Origin: Chlamydiota bacterium
Lineage (GTDB): Bacteria; Chlamydiota; Chlamydiia; Chlamydiales; SM23-39
Reading direction: 5' to 3'
Length of the DNA: 10,689 bases
NCBI GenBank assembly: GCA_021772195.1
Contig: JAJFML010000010.1
Coordinates: 1-10,689, forward strand
Positions within the stretch are counted from its first letter, which is position 1; every line of letters starts with the position of its first letter. The position numbers and the translations under genes are program-made. The notes beneath the pieces were generated by a model. That model searched no databases. It had not been told where the DNA came from and saw only the letters and a program-made list of their open reading frames with translations. Positions 4,675-10,689 of the stretch are shown here, one piece after another.

Positions 4675-6846
4675 TTATTCTTTAAAGAAGAGAGTCTCTT
4701 TCATTTCTCCTAAAAGGGATCTACCAAGCGTGAGTTTTGCTTCACTCTCAAGCAGCTCTTTTGCAAGTGCAATTGCTCCTGAGTCTTTAATTGTCTTCTC
4801 ATTCATTTTAAAGAAAGAGTTGTCTTGAACGGGAGAAAATGCCCCCTTTTCCAGTTCAAAAAGATCTGCATTTAAGTGAGATCTTAAGATCGTATCATTC
4901 TGCGAAATGATCTTAAATTGCGCTTGAACAGGATCGGAGTGACTTTGTAAAAACTCGGAATGGTTTCCATTTTGGACAAGGTCATTTTGAACTCGTTCAA
5001 GAAATGACGTAAACAAGCTCTTAGGATCATCATAGAGAACCTCTGCTACTTCCTCTTTGACATCGAAAAAATCTTTGTCTTTAAATTGAGAAGGATGGGT
5101 TTTTTGCACTTTTGCAAACTCTTTTTTCAATCTAGTATCTACGATCTTTTGGAGTAAGCCTAAAAGATTTGCTTCTCTGTATGTCAGAACTCTTTTCTGA
5201 TCATCTCTCTTTATAAGTCTGACTTTATAATAGATCTTATTGTCTTCTGTGTAGGCAGATAGCTCATTTTGTACGCGCTCCTCTAAAGAGGAAATCATCT
5301 CTTGGTCTTTGCACGGCGCCTTTTCTAAAAGCTCTACAAAATGGGGATCTTGAATATCACATCCAAAAATCTGTCCATCATGTGAAATTGACAACTCCAT
5401 TCTCCTCATAGGCGCTCTTTCCAGAGCACTTAGAATAATTTCAGGAGAAGATTTCACCATTTCATTTCTTGAAAACTGATCGACTTTGGCGCGAATAGGT
5501 GCATCCAATTCTTCTAACATTTTAAAGCGCTCTTCTCTTGTCTTTAGACTTACGCCCTTAACGGAAGGGAAATTATCAGTAAGTCTCTTCCAGTTTGCAT
5601 CGGAGAGCTGCCAATCCCACATCTTTTTAACAGGCAGTTGAAGAGATGCTTTTTCGCTCTTAAGAGAGGCTATCTCAACAGAAAAATTACGGTGAACAAA
5701 TTCAGGAGAAAACTCTTTCATCTCTTCCTTTGAGTAAAAAGAGCAATTTAAGCTTTCATCGTGCAATCTAGCTACCTTGTCCATGTAAATGTCAAATTTT
5801 GCACTATCTGTGCTTGAGTTAAATTGAAACTCGGGAGCCATTTGAAAGCGCTCAACCTCTGCTGTAAGAGAGGCATATGATTCAAAGCCTTCAAAAGTAG
5901 CAGGATCTAAAAAGATGGAGCCCGCTTGATCATTTAAGTACCTTCTAAATAGGAGAACTGATTTCCACAGACTCACCGCTTTTCTCTCATCGAGTCCTAA
6001 AATATCCAGCTGCTTTTTGTAGACCTCTTGTAAAGAGATCTCTTGATCGTTGCTTTGAATCGCTGCTTGAATCCCATTCATGAGATCGATTTTTGCCTCA
6101 GTATCACTGACAACATATCCTCTCTCTTCAGCAATCTCAGCACTATTAACTAGGTATTGAGCAACCAAATCGATAAATTTACTTGAAAACCAATCAGATG
6201 CAGAAGAAAACCCAAAGAGCATCATGTCATCGTGATAGAGTCTTTCGTCGGGAGTAATGCTAGGATATTGCTTTTGCTGATAGACCAAAACTCTGCGGAG
6301 CATACTGGGATTAAATCGGCATTGTTCAAGATAGAGATCAGCCATAATTTCAAAGCTCTTTAAATTAAACTCGTCCTGACTTTTCAGCATATTCAGTTTT
6401 TTAGGGATTTCAGGTGCGAATCTCGACCATACAGCTTCTGCAGATAGAAAAGGAGCCTCTGGGTGACGATAAGGAGTAAAACGTCTCATCTTGTTCCAGC
6501 TCTCCTCCATCTCATCTTTCATTTCATCGTAATAGGTCTCAAAGAGAAAGTGAGCAAGGCTCGTTTTTAAAAAGTCAGATGCAATGATCCCATCATTAAA
6601 AAAGTTTGGATAAGAGTTCCTGCTAAAACTCATATTCTTGTCATAGCTAATAAAGCGACTCAAAGTATAGAGCTCAGATTCTTTTAAGCTTTTGCCGCTA
6701 TATGTTTTACCTACAGTTCTGTCTGTTACTTTTGCATCATTGTCAAAAATCGCAGAATAGGTCCCGAAAAATGAGAATGATAAGATAATGACCGTGGTAA
6801 CACAGATATAAAGTAGTTTCTGGTACTTTCTAAAAAGCTGTAGCAT
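4675..6846 (-). CDS. PpiD/SurA-like inner-membrane-anchored periplasmic folding factor
   Basis: A 723-residue protein with a short basic N-terminus, one membrane segment at about residues 11-32 and a very large, charged, mainly helical extracytoplasmic part. This is the topology of PpiD, the inner-membrane chaperone that receives proteins emerging from the Sec translocon. Supporting segments are GKTYSGKSLKESEL soon after the anchor and AEIAEERGYVVSDTEAKID at about 236-254, which looks like the helix and S-D-x-E pattern of SurA N-domains. A clear parvulin (PPIC) domain is not visible. Near residues 655-695 a stretch (including ELEKGAFSPV) faintly recalls the C-terminal edge of one, so the isomerase domain may be degenerate or absent. 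The start has AAAGGA about seven bases upstream. The gene lies 11 bases after proS and four before the CBM9-like gene. A role in outer-membrane or envelope protein biogenesis is inferred. Confidence 0.6.
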   Translation of the reverse strand: MLQLFRKYQKLLYICVTTVIILSFSFFGTYSAIFDNDAKVTDRTVGKTYSGKSLKESELYTLSRFISYDKNMSFSRNSYPNFFNDGIIASDFLKTSLAHFLFETYYDEMKDEMEESWNKMRRFTPYRHPEAPFLSAEAVWSRFAPEIPKKLNMLKSQDEFNLKSFEIMADLYLEQCRFNPSMLRRVLVYQQKQYPSITPDERLYHDDMMLFGFSSASDWFSSKFIDLVAQYLVNSAEIAEERGYVVSDTEAKIDLMNGIQAAIQSNDQEISLQEVYKKQLDILGLDERKAVSLWKSVLLFRRYLNDQAGSIFLDPATFEGFESYASLTAEVERFQMAPEFQFNSSTDSAKFDIYMDKVARLHDESLNCSFYSKEEMKEFSPEFVHRNFSVEIASLKSEKASLQLPVKKMWDWQLSDANWKRLTDNFPSVKGVSLKTREERFKMLEELDAPIRAKVDQFSRNEMVKSSPEIILSALERAPMRRMELSISHDGQIFGCDIQDPHFVELLEKAPCKDQEMISSLEERVQNELSAYTEDNKIYYKVRLIKRDDQKRVLTYREANLLGLLQKIVDTRLKKEFAKVQKTHPSQFKDKDFFDVKEEVAEVLYDDPKSLFTSFLERVQNDLVQNGNHSEFLQSHSDPVQAQFKIISQNDTILRSHLNADLFELEKGAFSPVQDNSFFKMNEKTIKDSGAIALAKELLESEAKLTLGRSLLGEMKETLFFKE

Positions 6847-6857
6847 AACTTATTCCT

Positions 6858-8372
6858 TTAGTAGGCTTTTGCAAATATAACGCGTTTTTTACTTGGTTTT
6901 CCAGAAAAGATGCATTTTCCTTCGCTCTCTTTTCCATCATTTGGGATGCATCTAGCTGTCACGCCCAATTCTTTTTGAATTTTTTCATGGACACCTGCTT
7001 CTTCATTATAGAAGACAGATGCGAACCCACTCTCCCCATCTTTCTTAGAAAAGAAATCGTAGAATTCTTTCTCATCGTTTAATTCGTGAGTGTTTTCTTT
7101 TAAAAAATTTTTTGCTTTTTTGTAAATTTTATCTTGGATGTTCTGAAGAATTTCACTTGCTTTTTGCACAAAATCTTCTGCTACAAAAAACTCTTTTTCC
7201 TTTGGGCCTTTATCTCTTCTCATCATAGTAACTTTGCCCTCATTCATCTCACGAGCACCGATTTCTATACGAATTGGCATGCCCTTTTTCACCCAGCTCC
7301 AACTTTTTTCACCCGCTCTCATATCGCGATCATCGAGCACCACTTGAATAGGCATCTCATGAAAAAGCTCTTTCTGAAGGTCCGCTTTTAGTTTTTCTGC
7401 AAAGGCTAATACGTCGCATCGAAGAGACTCATCATGAATAATAGGAATAATAACAATGTGTTTATGGGCAATACGTGGAGGTAAGACAAGACCATCATCA
7501 TCGCTGTGAGCCATAATCATACCGCCAATCAGCCTAGTTGTCGCACCCCAAGAGGTGGTCCAACCATATTCAAGCGAACCCTCTTTTGTCTGGAACTTGA
7601 TATCGCACGATTTAGAAAAGTTTTGACCTAAAAAGTGGCTTGTTCCTGCCTGAAGAGCTTTTTTATCCTGCATCATCGCTTCAAAAGTAAAGGTTTCAAC
7701 AGCGCCAGGAAAGCGCTCATCTTTTGTCTTTCTACCAGGAATAACTGGCATAGCGAGATAATCCTCGCAGAAAGCAACATAGACGCCGAGCATCTTTTTT
7801 GCCTCTTCCATAGCTTCTTCACTCGTCGCATGAACCGTGTGACCTTCTTGCCAAAGAAATTCTGTCGTGCGCAAAAAGAGCCTTGTTCTCATTTCCCAGC
7901 GAACAACGTTGGCCCACTGATTAATTAAAAGAGGAAGGTCGCGATAAGAGCTCACCCACCTGGAAAAAGTATCGCCGATGATCATCTCGGAAGTAGGCCT
8001 TACAACAAGAGGCTCTTCCAACTTTCCACCTGGAACCAACTTACCATCTTTCCCCTTCTCTAACCTGTGATGAGTAACAACCGCGCACTCTTTAGCAAAG
8101 CCTTCAACATGCTCAGCCTCTTTTTCCAAAAAACTTAAGGGAATAAAAATAGGAAAATAGGCGTTTTGATGACCAGTCTCTTTAAATTTTCTATCGAGCT
8201 CATACTGTATGCGCTCCCAAATGCCATAGCCCCAGGGCTTAATTACCATGCAACCTCGCACCTGTGAATGCTCAGCCATATCGGCGGCTTTCACAACCTC
8301 TTGATACCATTCAGGATAATTTTCAGCTCTTGTAGGAGTGATTGCGGTGCGTTTTGCCATTGTAGTAACCAT
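6858..8372 (-). CDS. proS: Prolyl-tRNA synthetase, archaeal/eukaryotic-like short type (ProRS)
   Basis: A 504-residue class II synthetase that charges tRNA-Pro with proline. VRPTSE (residues 125-129), motif 2 RWEMRTRLFLRTTEF (158-172), the proline-pocket region around TSHFLGQNF (244-252) and motif 3 from TTRLIGG to LPPRIA (278-302) are all present. The anticodon-binding domain follows from about 303 to 410. The first roughly 400 residues match the short ProRS form of archaea, eukaryotes and some bacteria. There is no large editing insertion between motifs 2 and 3, which the usual bacterial type carries. The C-terminal domain ends in KAY, the conserved terminal tyrosine of this form. The usual four zinc cysteines are reduced to Cys475 and Cys487, so zinc is probably not bound. 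Two in-frame starts are possible (8372 and 8360), neither with a good ribosome site; the longer is used here. Gaps to neighbours are 38 and 11 bases. Confidence 0.95.
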   Translation of the reverse strand: MVTTMAKRTAITPTRAENYPEWYQEVVKAADMAEHSQVRGCMVIKPWGYGIWERIQYELDRKFKETGHQNAYFPIFIPLSFLEKEAEHVEGFAKECAVVTHHRLEKGKDGKLVPGGKLEEPLVVRPTSEMIIGDTFSRWVSSYRDLPLLINQWANVVRWEMRTRLFLRTTEFLWQEGHTVHATSEEAMEEAKKMLGVYVAFCEDYLAMPVIPGRKTKDERFPGAVETFTFEAMMQDKKALQAGTSHFLGQNFSKSCDIKFQTKEGSLEYGWTTSWGATTRLIGGMIMAHSDDDGLVLPPRIAHKHIVIIPIIHDESLRCDVLAFAEKLKADLQKELFHEMPIQVVLDDRDMRAGEKSWSWVKKGMPIRIEIGAREMNEGKVTMMRRDKGPKEKEFFVAEDFVQKASEILQNIQDKIYKKAKNFLKENTHELNDEKEFYDFFSKKDGESGFASVFYNEEAGVHEKIQKELGVTARCIPNDGKESEGKCIFSGKPSKKRVIFAKAY

Positions 8373-8410
8373 ATCTTTGAAGGGACAGTATAACCAATAA
8401 GATGATAATA

Positions 8411-9112
8411 TTAAAGTGCTTGTTTAAAATGTTTAATTAAAAAGACTTTCATTTGATACCGAAGATCGTCCAGCTCATTCTTTGTCCAGTTTCCATCTAA
8501 AGGCTGATAAGAAAAGTTTTGCATGGCTGCCTGGATATTTTCACCATCCTTTAATAGTAAAGAGAGAAGCTCTTCATTAGGTTTCGCAAGTGAGATTGTT
8601 CCCTGATGAAGATAACCTGTTCGTTTTTTTCTTTGAGCCGCTCCCGCAATTTTCCTTCCCTTCAGAACAACATCATATTTGGTTGGCTTTGCCATACAAA
8701 AATAACGATTTCCTTCCATATCCTCAGGAATCAAAACGGTTTCACTTAAATCAAAGAGTTCATCTACAGCTGTTTTTACAAGATCTCCCACAAACGCATA
8801 GTTTTCTAGCGTATTCATAGAAAAATCAGGATGAGCGCTCGGCATCAGAAAAGAAAAAGCAAGATCCCAGGAATGAAAAACAACACCTCCACCTGTGGGT
8901 CTTTTTGCAATGTCGATATTTCTATTTACCAACTCTTTTAAATTTAAAAGCTCTTCCGGTTTGGAAAAATATCCGTGGGTGACAGAATCTTTTTCCCACT
9001 CATAAAAATGCAGAATAGGATCTTGACTTCGATCTAGAAGATCTAGCATCTCTTGATCCATTTGCATGTTCTCTTTAGCGCTCATTGGCTTCGTCTCAAG
9101 AACCTGTAACAT
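8411..9112 (-). CDS. lplA: Lipoate/octanoate protein ligase-transferase (LplA/LipM-like)
   Basis: A 233-residue cytosolic enzyme of the biotin/lipoate ligase fold. KRPTGGGVVFH (residues 70-80) is the acyl-binding R-x-x-G-G-G loop, and GRKIAGAAQRKKRTGYLHQGTI (152-173) contains Lys154, the lysine conserved in lipoate ligases and octanoyltransferases. It lacks the C-terminal accessory domain of E. coli LplA (338 residues). Cys139 lies just before the lysine motif, in YFCMAKPTKYD, where LipM/LipL-type acyltransferases carry the catalytic cysteine, so it may be a transferase rather than an ATP-dependent ligase. The start at 9112 is well supported by AAGGAG six bases upstream. It heads the minus-strand run that ends in gcvH, its likely substrate, and diverges from clpC. 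Chlamydia has an lplA gene at the same place next to clpC. The symbol is used in that family sense. Confidence 0.88.
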   Translation of the reverse strand: MLQVLETKPMSAKENMQMDQEMLDLLDRSQDPILHFYEWEKDSVTHGYFSKPEELLNLKELVNRNIDIAKRPTGGGVVFHSWDLAFSFLMPSAHPDFSMNTLENYAFVGDLVKTAVDELFDLSETVLIPEDMEGNRYFCMAKPTKYDVVLKGRKIAGAAQRKKRTGYLHQGTISLAKPNEELLSLLLKDGENIQAAMQNFSYQPLDGNWTKNELDDLRYQMKVFLIKHFKQAL

Positions 9113-9120
9113 AAAAAACT

Positions 9121-9160
9121 CCTTGAAATTATTTCTTGATTGTTGAATTTATTCAAGAAA
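9121..9160 (-). repeat. Competing inverted repeats in the lplA leader
   Basis: TTTCTTGA (9132-9139) and TCAAGAAA (9153-9160) form a perfect 8-base inverted repeat with a 13-base loop. A second, overlapping one is TTGAAT-TT-ATTCAA (9143-9156). The same left arm on the minus strand can instead pair, through six bases, with the sequence that runs into the AAGGAG ribosome site of lplA (9122-9127). This gives at least two mutually exclusive structures in the leader. It may be an operator palindrome or a translational switch, or an accident of an A/T-rich leader; only the pairing is seen. Confidence 0.4.
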
Positions 9161-9202
9161 ACGCACCTTCTGTGAAAGCTTAGTTAAACCGGCTCTCTGA
9201 AG

Positions 9203-9231
9203 TTGCAAGAATAATAAAAATCACTTACAAT
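9203..9231 (+). promoter_or_regulatory. Candidate promoter for clpC
   Basis: TTGCAA (9203-9208) and TACAAT (9226-9231) are spaced by exactly 17 bases, a good sigma-70/sigma-66 arrangement (4 of 6 and 5 of 6 consensus matches). Transcription would start near 9238, giving a leader of about 70 bases before the clpC ATG. I see neither a CIRCE nor a CtsR-type operator near it. Confidence 0.5.
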
Positions 9232-9270
9232 ACTAATTAGGAAGTGTATTTTTTACATCCTTTAATCTCC

Positions 9271-9289
9271 GGGAATTTAATTGATTCCC
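9271..9289 (+). promoter_or_regulatory. Small hairpin in the clpC leader
   Basis: GGGAAT (9271-9276) pairs with ATTCCC (9284-9289) across a seven-base loop, ending about 20 bases before the ATG. It lies inside the predicted transcript. The stem is short, so a regulatory role is only a possibility. Confidence 0.3.
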
Positions 9290-9308
9290 ACAACGCTGTG
9301 AGAAGATC

Positions 9309-10689
9309 ATGTTTGACAAGTTCACCAATCGCGCAAAGCAAGTCATTAAACTCGCAAAAAAAGAAGCTCAAAGGCTCAACCACAATTACTTAGGAACAGA
9401 GCATGTCCTTTTAGGGCTTCTCAAGTTAGGTCAAGGAATTGCCGTCAACGTCCTTAGAAATCTCAACTTGGATTATGAAACGATTCGCGCAGAAGTCGAA
9501 AGAATTGTTGGATTTGGGCCAGAGATTCAAGTCTATGGCGATCCTGCTCTCACAGGAAAAGTTAAAAAAGTTTTTGAATTTGCAAACGAAGAGGCAAACA
9601 ACCTCAACCACAATTACGTTGGCACAGAGCACTTACTTCTCGCCCTTCTTCGTCAAACAGATGGCGTTGCAGCTCAAGTTCTTGAAAACCTAAACGTCAA
9701 TTTAAAAGAAGTTAGAAAAGAGGTTCTAAAGGAGCTTGAAACATTTAATCTACAGCTTCCACCAATGGGCGGAAACCCAAGCTCTCCTCAAAATAGTGCT
9801 GCAAAAAATCCTGAAAGAACACAACCAGCAGATAAGATGCCAGCTCTAAGAGCCTACGGTCACGATCTGACTGAGCTTTGCAGAGAGGGAAAAATGGATC
9901 CGGTGATCGGCCGTAAAGATGAAGTTGAAAGACTCATTCTCATTCTTTGCAGAAGAAGAAAAAATAACCCTGTTCTTATGGGAGAAGCAGGTGTTGGTAA
10001 AACAGCTATTGTAGAAGGTCTTGCTCAATCCATTGTTGATGGGAATGTTCCTGACAACCTCCGAAATAAAAAGGTGATCTCACTCGACCTTACTCTCATG
10101 ATCGCTGGTACAAAATATCGCGGTCAGTTTGAAGAGCGTATTAAAGCTGTCATGGATGAGATCAAGAAAAATGGAAACATCCTCCTTTTCATCGATGAGA
10201 TCCATACAATTGTAGGCGCGGGTGCAGCAGAAGGCGCAATTGATGCCTCCAATATTTTAAAACCAGCTCTCTCTAGAGGTGAAATCCAATGTATTGGCGC
10301 CACCACTATTGATGAATACCGCAAGCACATTGAAAAAGATGCTGCTTTAGAAAGACGCTTTCAAAAAATCATGGTTCATCCTCCAACTCTAGATGATAGT
10401 GTTGAAATTCTAACTGGTCTAAAGCCCAAATATGAAGCTCATCACAAATGTGTCTATACAGAAGAAGCTCTTAAAGGCGCTGTCTACCTCTCAGATCGTT
10501 ACATTACAGGAAGATTCTTGCCAGATAAAGCCATCGATCTACTCGATGAAGCGGGCGCAAAAGCTAGAATCTCAAACATGAGACAACCTGAAGAAATCAC
10601 CAATCTAGAAGCGGAAATTGAAGATAGCAGACTCTCTAAAGAAGAGGCAATCGGCCATCAAGAATATGAAAAGGCCGCCAAACTTCGCG
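9309..10689 (+). CDS. clpC: ATP-dependent Clp protease ATP-binding subunit ClpC, 5' part
   Basis: The first 460 codons; the gene continues past the window. ClpC is a hexameric AAA+ unfoldase that feeds proteins into ClpP in the cytosol. It begins with two Clp N-domain repeats (residues about 3-65 and 83-140), each with the HNY-(L/V)-GTEH signature. A Pro/Ser/Asn-rich linker (about 148-178) follows. The first AAA+ domain has Walker A GEAGVGKT (225-232), pore-loop KYRG (269-272), Walker B LLFIDE (292-297) and the arginine-finger region ERRF (348-351). [12 protein letters not shown] precedes the start of the middle coiled-coil domain at about 430, whose EYEKAAKLR marks the UVR-like segment. The second AAA+ domain would lie beyond the window. 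The ATG at 9309 has only a weak GAGAAG before it, but it gives the standard N-terminus MFDKFT. A candidate promoter lies about 80 bases upstream. Chlamydia has clpC next to lplA in the same divergent arrangement. Confidence 0.97.
   Translation, partial: MFDKFTNRAKQVIKLAKKEAQRLNHNYLGTEHVLLGLLKLGQGIAVNVLRNLNLDYETIRAEVERIVGFGPEIQVYGDPALTGKVKKVFEFANEEANNLNHNYVGTEHLLLALLRQTDGVAAQVLENLNVNLKEVRKEVLKELETFNLQLPPMGGNPSSPQNSAAKNPERTQPADKMPALRAYGHDLTELCREGKMDPVIGRKDEVERLILILCRRRKNNPVLMGEAGVGKTAIVEGLAQSIVDGNVPDNLRNKKVISLDLTLMIAGTKYRGQFEERIKAVMDEIKKNGNILLFIDEIHTIVGAGAAEGAIDASNILKPALSRGEIQCIGATTIDEYRKHIEKDAALERRFQKIMVHPPTLDDSVEILTGLKPKYEAHHKCVYTEEALKGAVYLSDRYITGRFLPDKAIDLLDEAGAKARISNMRQPEEITNLEAEIEDSRLSKEEAIGHQEYEKAAKLR

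Noticed and set aside
7134..7928. Plus-strand open frames opposite proS
   Set aside because: Shadows of a highly conserved synthetase; no independent coding signal.
9426..10330. Open frames overlapping clpC in other frames and on the minus strand
   Set aside because: clpC is unambiguous through this whole stretch, with intact motifs.

Overview
The window reads as a chromosomal segment of a member of the Chlamydiae, probably an environmental, Chlamydia-like lineage rather than Chlamydia itself. The evidence is gene order. From memory, Chlamydia trachomatis carries nqrC-nqrD-nqrE-gcvH-(two unknowns)-lplA-clpC in one block (about CT279 to CT286). The same anchors appear here in the same order and orientation, but with different genes between them. 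Base composition is moderately AT-rich. I could not run any search, so the genus is not assigned.

Layout, left to right. (1) Positions 2-373: the 3' end of nqrC, including its covalent FMN site. (2) Positions 357-1511, minus strand: a 384-residue protein with an Inc-like double-hydrophobic hairpin followed by a PTPMT1-like dual-specificity phosphatase domain. It sits inside what is normally a continuous nqr operon and overlaps the nqrC tail by 17 bases, tail to tail. (3) Positions 1512-1867: an AT-rich gap with candidate promoters and no gene. (4) Positions 1868-3199: nqrD and nqrE, head to tail with no gap. (5) Positions 3276-3668: a small AT-rich gene for an unrecognised CxxC/HxxC putative zinc protein. 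(6) Positions 3670-9112, minus strand: a tight five-gene run, transcribed lplA/lipM-like, proS, a PpiD/SurA-like membrane-anchored protein, a CBM9-like protein and gcvH, with gaps of only 4 to 38 bases. (7) Positions 9113-9308: a divergent regulatory gap. (8) From 9309 to the window end: the first 460 codons of clpC.

How the genes fit together. NqrC, NqrD and NqrE are subunits of the sodium-pumping NADH:quinone oxidoreductase in the inner membrane. NqrD and NqrE each keep the two cysteines that hold the intramembrane iron-sulfur centre. The minus-strand run opens with a lipoate/octanoate transferase and closes with its likely acceptor, GcvH, which suggests lipoyl-carrier metabolism; the genes between are housekeeping (ProRS) or envelope-related. 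ClpC is the AAA+ unfoldase partner of ClpP.

The most interesting item is the phosphatase. Its architecture (soluble N-terminus, bilobed hydrophobic hairpin, HCx5R phosphatase, short hydrophobic C-terminus) is what a type III-secreted inclusion-membrane enzyme acting on host phosphoproteins or phospholipids could look like. Secondary points are the archaeal/eukaryotic-type ProRS, the LipM-like cysteine in the lipoate enzyme beside gcvH, and the PpiD-like protein without a recognisable parvulin domain.
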